Below are positions 43,150 to 55,179 of a stretch of DNA of 64,000 nt, one piece after another. Source of the DNA: Vombatus ursinus (lineage: Eukaryota; Chordata; Mammalia; Diprotodontia; Vombatidae); assembly GCF_900497805.2 (NCBI RefSeq), contig NW_020954557.1, positions 2,265,416 through 2,329,415 of the forward strand. Direction: 5' to 3'. Under the pieces are notes generated by a model. It did not search any database and was not told the DNA's origin. It saw nothing but the letters and a program-made list of their open reading frames with translations. How positions within the stretch are numbered: the stretch's first letter is position 1; each line of letters opens with the position of its first letter. The position numbers were made by a program, and so were the translations under genes.

Positions 43150-45200
43150 AGGATGGTGTCCACCTGGGGTAGAGGGCCAGCACTTTCGCTGCTGTGCCTG
43201 AGATTTGCATTATAAGGTGCCTGTAATTCTAGATGGTTCCAGGATGGGACATGAATTTAATTGTCTCTCAGTGCAGTTCCTTATGTTAAAAATTTGCAGC
43301 TACACAGACATTCTTGACATTTGTTTTGTTTATTCCTGAAAACATGGCATTTTGTTTTGCTTTTGGTCATTCAGCCTCATTTGGGGTGATTGTCAGCTGG
43401 GAGATTGGCAGGAGGGGAAGAAGAGGGAAAAGCTGCATTTTGGCAACCCCTCAAGAGCCAAGCAGCTTCCTGCAGCCAGGACCATAAACTGTATAATTTG
43501 TCCATGGAGGCCTATGCATTATAGAAATGAAAATTCCTTCTCTGACAGCATTCATTGCTTAGCACGCAGCAATTTGGCTGTCAGAAACAGCTGGCCCTGC
43601 AGGGTGGGACAATAGAAAGGCAAGACAGAGAGAGAAGGAAGTGCTTACTCAAATCTCCCACTGTGAGAGGATCAGGTTACTGAGTCCATCGTTACAACAG
43701 ACTGCAGACTGCACGGGGCTCTAAGAGACACAGCTTCAAGTCTGAACAGGAGCCTATGGCTTAGACATTTTAGTGGTGTTTTTTGATTTTTTTCTTTTCC
43801 TGAATGGAACAACAATAACAACAACAAAAATATTTTAAAAAAACCAACAACTCTTTTTGCTGATACTCAAAATGTGGCTTTCTCTTTGCATTAAGATATT
43901 TTGAGAGTCTGCATTAATGGGAAAGTAAGTCTTTTGAGCTCTGGCGTGTGTTAACTCATTGGGGCAGTGAGGGGTATGTGAGGGACTGTGAAAGCATTTC
44001 TTGGTGTATTTCATGCTTGGTCTAGAACTTACTTGTTCTGTTTAGGAACAGTACAACAGTCAGTTTTTAATTGAAAGTCATTGGCACAGATATGAGAGAA
44101 GATGAAACAAGAGGTTGGCCAAAGCCTCCTTCGTGATGCTTTTATGCGGCTTGCATGTGTGTAGACTGTCTAACTGGCATATCTTTTGGAGGGAGACAGA
44201 GGTGCTACTGTCTTGAACTTGCTTCTCTCACTGTGGGTCTGCAGCATGTCTGGCTTTGTGTTTTCCCCTATCGATTCCATGACTCACTGAGTGTGATCTA
44301 AGCAAAAAGCTTGCTTAAATGACAGAGGAGACAGCTGTCTGTTACAGGAGGACATATTTTCTGGGTTTAATGGCGCCAGGTTTTTCCCAGTAATGTACAG
44401 AGCTGTAAAGTTTTTACAGAAGGTTTTTTCTTCACTAAATGTTTTTCCCCAGTTGTGTTCCAAATTCTTAATAGTCTAAATATTAACTTCACAATGTGAT
44501 GTGTCCTTCAGGAAAGCAATATGCTTCAGGTTTTTTTTTGTTTTTTTTTTTGTAGATTACTGTTCCAAGTTGATTTTTTTTTTCATGTTAAAAGTATTTG
44601 AGAGGACAGAAGCTCAACATTGGTGTGGAAAAGATATTTTTCTTTTGCAGCTGAGTAGGAGATTGGAAATATACTAAGGTACATTTATTTAGCTAAGTTA
44701 GAGGGTTGGAATCTGGTAGTTGTTCAATTTACACTGTACTCTAGTTTTTTTTTTTAATTTTCCTTTTCCCCTTTAAATCTGTTTCCCCTTTATATGATAG
44801 AGGCTGAAGTTCCAGATGTTGTTTTGGATTAAAGAGTGTGTGGAAAAAAAAATAAGCTTTCTTAATGATAATAACAGAGTCAGACTGGCTGGTTCTGTAC
44901 TGACAGGAAAATGGAGAGATAAAAACTCCATTAATGGTGCATGCACTGCCTAAGTAGCCAATAAAACAATGCTGTCTTCACTGGAAACTAGTCCCAGATT
45001 GGCAATGATCAGTGCCAACTGCAAAAGACAACAGCTGCAGAGCCTGACAAAAGTATTAGAGTAAAAAAACGATATATTAAATGATTTTTGAGAGGGGGAG
45101 GGCAGTTCTTTTGTTCTCCTCTTCCTTCTTCCCACCCTCTTTTCTTAAGTCCTGCTTAATGCTTGCTCTTCTAGAGAGTTAACCACATTTGATTAAAACT
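43150..45200. other. 2-kb repeat-free block, candidate regulatory region
   Basis: The longest stretch of the intron without any recognised repeat. It has several dense patches of plausible binding words (for example CAGCTGTCTG near 44332, AACAGCTGCAGAGCC near 45030, ATTAATGGTGCATGC near 44931) and T-rich spacers. The open frames 43352-43615 (plus) and 42963-43163 (minus) show no domain. A non-coding conserved cluster is the likeliest reading; an unrecognised exon is possible. Confidence 0.3.
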
Positions 45201-45654
45201 TAACGATCAAAAGAAGAAAGTAATTCTCTGAATGAGTCAAGTTCAAGTATATTTGCTAAGGTTTGGCTAGAGGTCTGTTTTTGACTGGGGACCTAAGAGC
45301 TAATAATGTATGTTAAATTTTTAAAAGTGGCCTCCCTTTTCACAAAAGTTTTATTTTATTTTTTAAGTTGGTAGAAGAAAAAAAAATTTTTTTCCTAGCT
45401 CTACTTCCTAGAAATATCTTGCATTTTCTGAGTGATACATTCTTTTTACCTCTACACCACAGGTGTTATTTTATTATCTTCCAAAAAGTAACTCATTGCA
45501 TAAGGCATTATTATGTATTATACAAAGTTTGGATTCATTCATTCATCAAATTTTTTTTGAAAATCTGTGAGACTGAAGGGTATACAAAACCCTTTGCTGG
45601 GGAGGAAGTTAAAATCTGGCAAGTAGAATAAAATGTAATAATAAGCACTTTTTC

Positions 45655-45975
45655 TTTTCATTTTTAAATTAAATTTTATTTTTTTCAAACAATGAAAATA
45701 TGCCTTATCTCTTCTACTCTCCCATTGAGGAAAAAGAAAAAGAAAAATCAAACTCTTGTTATAAACATGTATAATCAAACAAGACAAATTCCCACATTGG
45801 CCACATCCAAAACAAAACAGAAAAAGCTTTAATATGTACAAGTCTGTCACCTATTTGTTAGGATTTGGGTAGCTTGACTGATCACAGGTCCTCTGGAATT
45901 GTGGTTACTCATTGTGTAGAAAGACATTCTAAATCTTTCAAAGTTGTTGGTCTTTTTAATATTGTTGAATAATAT
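45655..45975 (-). repeat. L1 3' UTR fragment, antisense
   Basis: AAATTAAATTTTATTTTTTT, CATGTATAATCAAACAAGAC, ATTCCCACATTGGCCACATC and AAGTCTGTCACCTATTTGTT. Confidence 0.7.
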
Positions 45976-46284
45976 GTGTTTCTATAGAATTTGGAACTTT
46001 GAGGTTTCTAAAAAGACGATTTGCATGCAAGTAACTACAAAACAAAGTAGTAAGTTCTGAGTTTCATAAATGCTGAAAACCACAATGAATTGTATAGGCA
46101 TTCAGAAGAGTTCAGATACCCCACTTTATAAGTATTTTGCAACCTGAGGTATATCAATGGATGTATACAGGATGTGAAGATTAGAAATATTAAATTATAT
46201 GAGTGGACAGGATATTTATATAACATAAGTTAATGTTATATATATATAGATATATATATTATTTAGGATGGAGATATAGAAGCC

Positions 46285-46520
46285 TATTGTTGATGTTTGT
46301 CCTTTGTTCTTGAAGAGGACCAATGATATCACAAGGGTGATGTCTTGACTTCACCATGAATTATATTTAAGTGAGAACTACACAGAGTCCTCAGCTTGGC
46401 CTCACTATCTCTTCCAGAGTCGTTTAAGTCCAGTGACAAGACCAGTGACTGGTGATGGCTTGGGGTGCTGTGGATGACCTTGACCTTTCTAAATTAAGAT
46501 CTTGCCCAGCCCTCAGTTTG
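46285..46520 (-). repeat. Probable RTE-type LINE/SINE 3' end, antisense
   Basis: GTTTGTCCTTTGTTCTTGAA, GAGGACCAATGATATCACAA, TTTAAGTGAGAACTACACAG and GCCCAGCCCTCAGTTTGTCT. The reversed end carries ACAAACA like RTE tails. Family assignment is from memory. Confidence 0.5.
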
Positions 46521-46531
46521 TCTAAAGTGTG

Positions 46532-46565
46532 GTATGTGTGTGTATCTGTGTGTCTGTGTGTGTGT
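46532..46565. repeat. (TG)n simple repeat
   Basis: Interrupted TG units. Confidence 0.8.
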
Positions 46566-46829
46566 AAAAGCTGCATGAAGTATGTGGGATTTAGGATCTG
46601 TCTAAATTGTAATTGATGTACAATCAGGTGCTATGGTGAAGAAGAAGCACCCCAGACTTCTGGGGGCTCCTCTTATTAGAGAAGACAATAGTGGTCTAAG
46701 TGGAAGAAGCTTTAAGCAGGACAGAAAGAATGAACTGTGTGATGTAAGGGTGACCTGAAAGTGAAGAATTTTGAAGGTGAATGAAGCTTTTGGGTTTGAT
46801 CAATAAAAGAGGATGACTAGAGTTTTGAG

Positions 46830-46965
46830 TTATAATGTATATATATTATATCATATTATTATATAACATATTGTAATATATGTTATATATTATGTAATAT
46901 ATAATATATTCTATTATAATATAATATAGTTATAATAATAATTGTTTATTATTATAAATTATTCA
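46830..46965. repeat. AT-only palindromic tract
   Basis: Almost pure A+T with many TATAATATA-type units capable of hairpins. Confidence 0.8.
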
Positions 46966-46984
46966 GTAATTTAGCACAGGAAGG

Positions 46985-47125
46985 AAGGACTGTTGAGCTC
47001 ATCTAACCCTATTTCCTTTATTTTATAGATGAGGGAATGGAAACTCAGAGAGGGTAAGTAGCCTTCCCAGGCTTGGAATTATCTGGGCTTGGAATTCCAA
47101 ACCTGCCAGATGAGTGTTTTCCTCA
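46985..47125 (-). repeat. MIR fragment, antisense
   Basis: TTTTATAGATGAGGGAATGG and ACTCAGAGAGGGTAAGTAGC. Confidence 0.55.
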
Positions 47126-47499
47126 GTATCTCATGCAGCCCTTCATGTTTGGGAGCCATCAAATGCACAGAAGTAGCACTCTTCCTCTCTGACTCTTGTC
47201 TCAAATAAATCCAAGAAGACTGATTTTTTTTTTTTTTTGTTTGGGGATTAAGTGAGAATATAGTATAGTTGACTGCAAATAAGACTGAAATAAGTTTCTG
47301 TAGGGAAGGACTTCATGCCAAGCCTGTTGACAATATGTGGCCTTTACTCAGTGAAAAATGGTTGTTTAGGTGGCAAGGTAGTGATAGACTGCTATGTTGG
47401 ATTGTGACTTTGCATTTATTAATGTTGACTGTAGGAGAGACTGGGGAATGACTGATAGAGTGTAGTTCTAAGAAGCTTTAGTTTCAAACTTCTTGTTTT

Positions 47500-47670
47500 C
47501 TTTTTTCTCTTCTAATTTTCTTTTATTTTTAGTTCCAAATTATCTCCCTCCTTCTGCCCCCCACCTACTGACAAGACAAGATAAAGAAAATCCCTTACAA
47601 ATATGTATAGTCATTCAAAATGAATTCACATGTTAACCATGACCAAAACCCAAACAATTTTGATCTCTGC
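47500..47670 (-). repeat. L1 3' end fragment, antisense
   Basis: TTTTATTTTTAGTTCCAAAT, TATCTCCCTCCTTCTGCCCC and TGTATAGTCATTCAAAATGA. Confidence 0.7.
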
Positions 47671-47699
47671 TAAATTTTATCTATTTTCTTGAATCCATT

Positions 47700-47822
47700 T
47701 GCTTACCTGTTGTTTGACATTTGTGAAGTCACTTAACATCTGAGCCTTTGTTTTCTCATCTGTAAAAATTATGGGAGTACTAGGTGACCTAAGGTTTCTT
47801 CCAGCTCTAAATCTCTATATTT
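47700..47822 (+). repeat. CORE-SINE, 5'-truncated
   Basis: GTGAAGTCACTTAACATCTG, TCATCTGTAAAAATTATGGG and CTTCCAGCTCTAAATCTCTA. Confidence 0.65.
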
Positions 47823-47892
47823 ATGCTTATATTTTGCTTTAAGTTTTTCAGAGCTCTTTAATTGTGATACCTCAATTAGTTAAACTGCTTGG

Positions 47893-48152
47893 AGGCAGCT
47901 CACCTAGCCTAGAGTCTGGAAGACCAGAGTTCAAATCCAGCCTCAGATACTTACTAGCTGCATGACCCTGGGCAAATCACTTAACCTGTGTCTGCTTCAG
48001 TTTTCTCAACTGTAGAATAGGGATGAAAATAGTAGTGATTTCTGAGGGTTGCTGTGAGGATCAAATGAGATATTTGTAAAGTGCTTATTAGCACAGGGCC
48101 TAGCATAGGTAGGCACTTTATAAAGTGCCTTAATAAATGCTTGTTTTTATTT
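47893..48152 (+). repeat. MIR/Ther CORE-SINE, full length
   Basis: GAGTTCAAATCCAGCCTCAG, ACTAGCTGCATGACCCTGGG, GGGTTGCTGTGAGGATCAAA and CTTTATAAAGTGCCTTAATA. Confidence 0.8.
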
Positions 48153-48189
48153 TTTTTTCTTTGAGTTAGTCATGAAGTCAATAAACATA

Positions 48190-48345
48190 ATCTTATCTCA
48201 CTTTATCTTCACAACAACCCCTGAGATAGCTGCTATTCTAATTTATTTACTGATGAGGAAACTGAGTTTTAGAGGGGTTAAAGGACCTGCCAAAAGTCAA
48301 TAACTAGTGTCTTAGGGAGGATTTGAGCTCTCCTCTAAAATGAAA
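48190..48345 (-). repeat. MIR fragment, antisense
   Basis: CTTATCTCACTTTATCTTCA, CAACAACCCCTGAGATAGCT and GATGAGGAAACTGAGTTTTA. Confidence 0.65.
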
Positions 48346-48474
48346 GACTTTGACTCTAGAGCTCTAAAATTCCTTCCATTTCTAAATTTTATTAAAAAAG
48401 TTTTTGAAAGAAACAGAGGAAAAGCTCTGTAGCATAGAGGGGATGTGATCTTGGTAATTTGTTTGATGAGACCA

Positions 48475-48960
48475 AATAAACACTTACTAATTGCCTACCT
48501 TAGATCCTGCTTTGTGTGGGGTAGAAGACAGAGCTCTGAGGATGTTGGTCTCTGCCCATGTAGAGCTCACCTTAGTGTGAGCTGGGTGTGTGAGACAAAT
48601 AAATAGTTGTAACACATTTTATCTGTGATGAGTGCATTAGAGGACCACGTCCATATAAAGTACTATGTGAGGTCTTAGAGAGAAGATTGTTCACAAGATG
48701 AAGTAGCAGCATTCTGAAATGTTTTGTGATCAGTGACTTGATCAGTTTTCCTTAAAATTAACATACTTGGCTATTTAAATTTAGCCAGGCACATATTCTA
48801 AGAGGCTCTGTGGCCCCCCCCCCCCCAATCTATGTCTTTTAATGCATCTGTGAGTGTTTGATAGAGGGTGGTGGTGAGGGAGAGGTGGTTGCTTCAGGAA
48901 GGCTTCTTGGACCAAGTGACATTTGAGTTAACTTTTGATGAGTAGGTAGGAGAATACTTC
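48475..48960 (-). repeat. L2-like fragment, antisense, divergent
   Basis: AAACACTTACTAATTGCCTA, GGTCTCTGCCCATGTAGAGC and TTCAGGAAGGCTTCTTGGAC. Carries a C run at about 48816-48827. Confidence 0.4.
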
Positions 48961-48964
48961 CTCC

Positions 48965-49960
48965 CCTAGTAATGACGGAAACTTATTGATGCCTTCTTAT
49001 TCATGTCTTTCCACAGAATCCCTGTAGAATATCTATCCAATGGATTAGAAACTTTCCTCTGGGTATTTTAATATTTCATGGGTATCAGTGAAACACTTAC
49101 TTGTCCACCTGTTACCCTAAACTCTTGATAGATGAAGTGATGTCTTTTACCCACTTATTACACGTGTCATTATTACAGCCTATTTATTCCTGTTTCTCAT
49201 GTTTCTGTTGCCCTTTGGGCCACTTGCTCCTGAGATTTTGGTGTTCCATGAGATTTTAATGTCACCTAGGGGATACTGGTGTTTCAAAAGACAGGTCTTT
49301 GAGTCAAGGAACAGACTAGGATCTCTTGAAAACACTGCTTAATTTTGCAGGAAATCCAGCCCTATTTCTACCCCATCTGTTTAGCCTTGGGCTCAGTTCT
49401 TGGTCCAGCTGCATTGCCTGTCTAACCTCTGTACTGAAAAATTAACTCAATGGGCTCCCCACCCCATGTATGTCATTTCTCTATTTTTGGCAAGAATAGT
49501 TAAAGAACTGAGTGTAATTGGGAAGGCAGGCGTTAAAGCATCCTTTTGCTCCAAGAAAGGCCACACACAATTGATTTCAAGATGAAACCTGTACAAGGCC
49601 AACTGTGTTCGTCTGCTCTGTTTAAGTCATTTATTTGGCTTCCTTATTCTTCTCAGAGCCAAAGTGGAAAAATGGCAGAACATCACAGGACTGTTAAACC
49701 AGTTTGGATTGTTGGGGTTTTATAACTTTTACTGTATGGCTTGAAATTATTCTAGCATTATTTCTCCTGAAGTATATCATGTTGGTAGAAAGCCAAGTTG
49801 CTGTCAATAAGAAGTACAATGGATTAACAACTGAACAATAAAAAAAAATGAGTTTAGGTTTGCCTTTGTCCTTTCTGCTTCCCTCTGTGCTTCCACTAAG
49901 ATTTAATATTTTAAGGGTGACAGAGTAAGGGGGTTAAATTTCTTCTCTGCCCCCACAAAA
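48965..49960. other. Single-copy intronic sequence
   Basis: No repeats recognised. The open frame at 49400-49585 has no features of a known protein. Confidence 0.45.
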
Positions 49961-49964
49961 CTCA

Positions 49965-50128
49965 AAATTTTACAGCAAAGCCAGAAGAGACTTTGGGGAG
50001 GTACTTAGCCCAACCCTTTCATTTTACATTTGAGGAAACCTAAGTTTCAGAGAGATTTGTAAAGATCAACAAAATCTCAAACCTGGGTCTTCAAACTCTA
50101 GGCCCAGTATTCTTTCCACTAGATTTCA
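49965..50128 (-). repeat. MIR-like fragment, antisense
   Basis: TTTCATTTTACATTTGAGGA and AACCTGGGTCTTCAAACTCT. Confidence 0.55.
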
Positions 50129-50279
50129 AACCAGACTTCCCTTGTTTTCACATGTATATTCATAATAATAATTTTTACAGTACTGTTCTACATAATTCAT
50201 GGCATAAAGTAAGCACTTAATAAATGTTTTTTTCATTCATTCACACTGAATATTAGAAAATTAAGATTTCCTGTCTGGA

Positions 50280-50465
50280 AGATTATATGGCTCTAATCCT
50301 ACTTTCTGTTAGAGGCCTTTCTTAGTCCCTGCTTCTTCTATTCCCCTCCCCTTTGTATTTAATTATTTACAGTTTCTCATATCCATTGGAATGTGAGTTT
50401 CTTGTATCCTCTGGGCTCAGTGCCTGGTACTTAGTAAGTGTTTAATAAATGCTTGTTGAGTGTCC
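50280..50465 (+). repeat. L2 3' terminus
   Basis: GGAATGTGAGTTTCTTGTAT, GGGCTCAGTGCCTGGTACTT and AGTGTTTAATAAATGCTTGT. Confidence 0.75.
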
Positions 50466-50624
50466 GTTGACTGCCTGCTGAGGGGCCAGTTTGAAAAAAA
50501 TGAAGGCAATAGATCTTCAAAAAAAAGTACTAGTAATATTTTTCAAAGGGTCAATTTTCCTTTCAATTATTGACAAATATAGTGATGGGACCTAAAAGGA
50601 CTTCCTGTTTCCTTTCTCAGGTGT

Positions 50625-50790
50625 GTCTTCTTTTTTTTTCTTTTATTATTGATACCTACTGGGTTTCTACTCTATCCCTCCATCCTCCCCTCTAAGAGAA
50701 TTATTCTTTATGATGAATAAAAAGGAAAAGAGCTGTGTTGTCTTTAAATTCAAATATTTATTAAGTGCCTTCTATGTATAGGGCTTTCTT
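50625..50790 (-). repeat. L1 3' end piece and L2 terminus, antisense
   Basis: 50625-50740: TTTATTATTGATACCTACTG and CCTCCCCTCTAAGAGAATTA (L1 end). 50745-50790: TATTTATTAAGTGCCTTCTA (L2 end). Confidence 0.5.
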
Positions 50791-51680
50791 TTAACAACTT
50801 ATTTTCATTCTCCTGTTCTCTCACCCTTAAAATTTTTTTTAAATCATTCACTTCAGTATGTTTTCTTTTAGGGTTGGTGTCAGTGGACAATGGTGTTTGT
50901 AAAAGGGAATGAATTTGAAGTTGTATTGTGAATACATGTTTAGCTTCTCCAAGCATGGCCTTTGCATTTAAGTGGATGGATAGGAAGGTGAAAACAACTG
51001 AATTTTTATGGTGCCTGGGATGTTCATATTCAATGTCCTTCTGTTTTAGTGAGTAGGAGACTAGCTCCATTGATAGATAGATCAGAACTTGGTATCCTAT
51101 TTTATGGTGGAAGAGGGAAGGGCAATTTAAAAGAAGAGAGCTATCAATCTGGAGAGAAAAGGGGAGAAGAAAAGAGAAACAACCAAATGATGGAAGGGAA
51201 TGCATGGTGTTCTATGATAATTGTCATGTGTATTCCAATTTGATGCCTACAACCTAAACATCTTGCATTGTTATATTTGTTTATTTCATTTTTGTTTGTT
51301 TTATGTGTGTACTACCATGGATCATACCATAATTTCCAATTTCATTGTTGGTACCTGCCCTCCCTTGCCATTCCCCAGCCCATTGCAGATTATAACTCAA
51401 AGCGTGTGATTTCATCCTGTGTTATTCTTGTCCATGCTCTTTGCCATCCTCTGTGTCTTTTAATATTTTTGTGGAGGCCAGTACAACCCTCAGGCTGCCC
51501 ATCTGTTATCTTTCACTCTTGTTGCATGACTTGCATGCCTCTGTTTATGGTAAGATATCCTTATTTCTCTTACTTCATTTTTAGAGCACAAGTTGTCATT
51601 GGCAATATGTATCCACTAAACATTTCTTTGCAATTTGTTACCTGAAATTTTGATTCTTCAGAAGTTGTGGTCTTCTATGA
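50791..51680. other. Single-copy sequence, no gene recognised
   Basis: Includes two of the longer open frames (50750-51205 minus, 151 codons; 51268-51645 plus, 125 codons). Neither has a recognisable domain, signal or repeat. I treat both as chance frames. Confidence 0.4.
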
Positions 51681-51684
51681 TTCA

Positions 51685-52145
51685 GTAAGTCAGTTAATAT
51701 GTTTAAAGCACCTACTATGTGCCAGATACAGTGTTAAGTGCTGGAGATACAAACAGAAGCAAAAGATAGTCCCTGCCCTCAAAGAGCTCACAATCTAATG
51801 GAGGGAACAAACAAATTTGTACAAAAAGCTGTATATAAGACAAATAGAAAATAATTAAAAGAGGAAAGGGCACTAGAATTAAGAATTTTAATTGGGTTGG
51901 AAAAGGCATCCTGTAGAAGATGGGATTTTAGTTGGGACTTAAAGGAAGCTTGGGAAGCCAGTAAGGGAAGATGAGGAGGGCAAATGTTCCAGGTTTGAGG
52001 GACAGCCAGAGAAAATTCCTGGAACTGACTGATAGAGTATCTTGTTCATGGAACAACAAGGAGGGCCAGTGTCGCTGGATGGATGTGTATAAGGCAATGA
52101 GTAAGATGTAAGAAGATGGAATATTGATGTTAGAAAGATGTGCTT
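51685..52145 (-). repeat. L2 LINE 3' half, antisense
   Basis: GCACCTACTATGTGCCAGAT, GTCCCTGCCCTCAAAGAGCT, CACAATCTAATGGAGGGAAC, GATGGGATTTTAGTTGGGAC and GGCCAGTGTCGCTGGATGGA: one of the best L2 matches in the window. Confidence 0.85.
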
Positions 52146-53300
52146 TGGTAACACGAAGCAGCCCAGCTTTCTTGTGGATATATGATCTGGATAATATACA
52201 TAATCTTTGTGATATACATTCATCATCCATTTGGTTTTTTCTATTTGGAATTTTAGGTAGATCTTTTGAGTGACTGAATCTCACAGATTAGACTCAAGGT
52301 CACCTGCAGGCAAGAGCTCTCCATTTATAGGGAATCTTCTTTTGACTGGGTTTTGAACAAGATGTCTTTCATGACACTAGCAGAAAACTTTGGAGAGGAT
52401 ATCTCTCATTTATCTCCTGACTGATATTGATCATCAGAAGGTGAGTGAAGTTGCCTTCTATCAAGGTATCTAGTGTGAGTGTTGCATAAGCATGGGATCC
52501 ACTGTTGGAGTAGAGGCTCTGTTAATTTGGATGGTGTTTGTAATCAACAAACTACCAAAGTGTCTTTGTTAAAAAATTATGGGACTCACATCTGCTTGAC
52601 CATAGACTAGTGAAAAATTTCTTTGACCTTATTGCTCCTTGCTTGAGGCAAGTAGAATGAGTTAACTTCTTCTTTCTATTGAGGGTCAACTGGAATCCAG
52701 TGTAGTCTTTGGTTCTGGACCTTCCTGACCTTTGCAGAGTGAGTGCTGTCAGAAGCTTATCATAGAGAAAGTCCAGTACTTGCAATACAGTTCCTGGCTG
52801 TAGTCTGGGGTACCATTATTCAGAGGCTGATAATGAAGATTTGTGAGTCTATAGATGTTTTGGAAATAATTTTCAGGACTGGATACATGTTATAAGGTCA
52901 TCTCTGATTTTTTATTAAGGAGTTTTTTTTTTCCTTTAGCTGTCATGAGGGATAATAGCATATATTTTAAATAGGAATCATTTTATTACAGCTGTTAGGA
53001 AATCTCTAGCTTTACTCACCCTTTTGAGATTTCTTACCCAACTGACAATTTAGGATATTAGTGATAAATATGGAACCTTTATATCAAAACTCGCATAAAA
53101 GTTGCTTTTTAAAGTTGTTATCATATTCAAAATTAATAAAAAGTTATATTTTAGCTGATGACAGCCAAAATTAATCAGAGACATGTATCTTGAAGGGATG
53201 CAATGAAATGTTTAGGTATAACCACAGTTCTTTCCCTTTCCCTTATCCTGAATCTTCTCTGTCTAGTCATATCCAGGAAAGTCTCAAATTGCTTCTTGTC
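52146..53300. other. Single-copy intronic sequence
   Basis: No repeat or gene recognised. The minus-strand frame at 52552-52785 has no recognisable domain. Confidence 0.45.
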
Positions 53301-53400
53301 AGGTTTGCTGTTGAAGTTATTGGGTTGAACTCATATGGGTTGAACTAGCTGGCCTGTGAGATCCCTTCCAACTCTCATATTCTGTGACTGAGTGATTTCT
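53300..53400 (+). repeat. CR1/L3 3' terminus
   Basis: GGGTTGAACTAGCTGGCCTG and GATCCCTTCCAACTCTCATA. Confidence 0.65.
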
Positions 53401-53404
53401 GTCC

Positions 53405-53945
53405 CCAAATTACAGAATTTAAGATTTGGAAGGAAATATTAGCATCTACTGAGTCCAACTCACTATATGTGAAATGAATTATATCATAGACCAGAGGTGT
53501 TAGACCCACCAAACACCCAAGTTTGGCCAGAACAAGATTAAAATGTAATTGGGAAATGGTTAACTAGATTAAAATACAACACAACATCGATAATGTTAAT
53601 TTGTGATTTTCTAAGTCCTGCAGCAGGCAGAGATTCCTTTCTATTTGAGTTTGACACCACTGACATAGACAATGCAGCCATTATCCAGACTTTACTTGAT
53701 GACTTTACTCTTCAAGGAGAGAGAAACCAGCACCTCTCTGGAGGTAGCTCATTTCACTTTTGGATGGCTCAAATTGTTGGCAAAATTTTCCTGACATCAA
53801 GCCTTAATTTTCCTCATTGAAACTAGCTTGCTTTACTCCTGGTTCTGCCCCTTGCCATCAAAAAGAATGGGTCTAAATCCTTCCACTGATAATCCTATCC
53901 ATACTTGAAATATCATTCTCCTCTTCCCCTCCCAAATCTTTTGTG
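53405..53945 (-). repeat. CR1/L3 LINE 3' end, antisense, split by a hAT element
   Basis: 53405-53480 holds the reversed terminus (TTAAGATTTGGAAGGAAATA, GAGTCCAACTC). 53671-53945 continues with CTGACATCAAGCCTTAATTT, CTCCTGGTTCTGCCCCTTGC and AATCCTATCCATACTTGAAA, the reversed upstream part. Confidence 0.65.
53492..53662. mobile_element. Non-autonomous hAT DNA transposon (171 bp)
   Basis: Ends CAGAGGTGTTAGACCCAC and, reversed, CAGTGGTGTCAAACTCAA are imperfect inverted repeats. Flanking 8-mers TCATAGAC (53484-53491) and ACATAGAC (53663-53670) match at 7 of 8 positions, the duplication length typical of hAT. Internal GTAATTGGGAAATGGTTAAC and TTGTGATTTTCTAAGTCCTG match a family I remember as dispersed in mammals. 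No transposase. Confidence 0.75.
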
Positions 53946-53954
53946 ACCAGATTG

Positions 53955-54745
53955 ACTTCAACATACATTTGTTAAATACCTGCTCTGTGCTAAAAGAAGT
54001 AGAAAGTGGAGATAAGACATGAGCTCTGCCATCATAGAGGTCAGAGTCTAGTAGGGGAGAAGATAGATAACTATAATGTATGATTAGTCTATTAGAGAGT
54101 TGTAAAAGAAAGTTTTGACTGTAGTGTAATACAAATGTGAGTGGATAATAAGAGATAAGGCTAGAAAAGTAGGGTAGAAGACCTTGACTACTAGTCAAAA
54201 GAGTTTGAGTGTACTTGGCAGTAAGAAGTCTTTGAAGATTTTTTTTACCTAGAGGAGTGCCATGTTTTGCTTTATTCAGAAGGAAAATTAGTACGAAGGT
54301 TGGATGGGAAACAAACAGCCTATTGGGTTATTATAATTAAGTCAGGTGATAAGGAAACCTTACTCAGACAGAATCAGTGACATTAGAAAGCAATTGGAAT
54401 GGAAAGAAACAAGATTCCAGGGATGGAGGAAAGAGTGGAGGCTGCCATCTTATGTAACTTATAAGAAGTTTGATGGAGTGGGAGAGGATATCCAAATAGA
54501 GAATACCAGCTGGATGGGATAGATGGGTTAAAGGATTTTTTTTTTTAAAGGATTGGGGAAACTTGAGTATGTTTGTAGGCAGACAAGAAAGAACAAGGAG
54601 AGAACTTGAAGGTTCATAAATTGTGAGGTCCTGAATAAAGGGAAGAGAGGGAATGAAATCACTAGCCTAGGCAAAGGAGGAACTAGCCTTAGAGAGAGGT
54701 TGTCTGTAGAAATATCTGCCTTTTTAACCTTCTTTAAAAGTGGGG
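53955..54745 (-). repeat. L2 LINE, antisense, divergent
   Basis: Reversed terminus AATACCTGCTCTGTGCTAAA, then GAGTGCCATGTTTTGCTTTA, GGATGGGATAGATGGGTTAA, TGTTTGTAGGCAGACAAGAA and GAACTAGCCTTAGAGAGAGG. Confidence 0.55.
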
Positions 54746-54892
54746 GATGGGATTATAATTTGTTGCTGTAGAGGAAATGGCATGATATTTTTCTCATTTT
54801 AACCTACAAATACTTTAAAAAAAAGATTCCTGATGAGCACTTTTGGTACATTGTTTCTAAGCACTGCAAGTAAGGGAAGGAAAGGAGCAAAG

Positions 54893-55155
54893 AGGAAGGG
54901 AATAAAGTATATAGTGCCTACTGTGTAGCACACACTGTGCTAAGTACTTTACTCATGTCATCTCATTTGATTCTCACAACAACCCGGGGAGGTAGGTGGT
55001 TATTATCCCCATTTTATAGTTAAGGAAACTGATGTAAACAGATCATATGACTTGCCCAAGGTCATACAACTTGGAAGTATCTGAGACCAGATTGGAACTG
55101 AGATCTTTCTGAGGCTAGGTCTGGTACTGTCTCCATTGTACCACCTAGCTGCCTG
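54893..55155 (-). repeat. MIR/Ther CORE-SINE, full length
   Basis: CACACACTGTGCTAAGTACT, GATTCTCACAACAACCCGGG, ATTATCCCCATTTTATAGTT, GACTTGCCCAAGGTCATACA and TTGTACCACCTAGCTGCC. Confidence 0.85.
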
Positions 55156-55179
55156 TCCAAGTTGTGAAGGTCTTTATAG

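Noticed and set aside
50750-51205. A 151-codon minus-strand frame
   Set aside because: No recognisable domain or homologue, and the 3' part overlaps an L2 terminus. Judged a chance frame.
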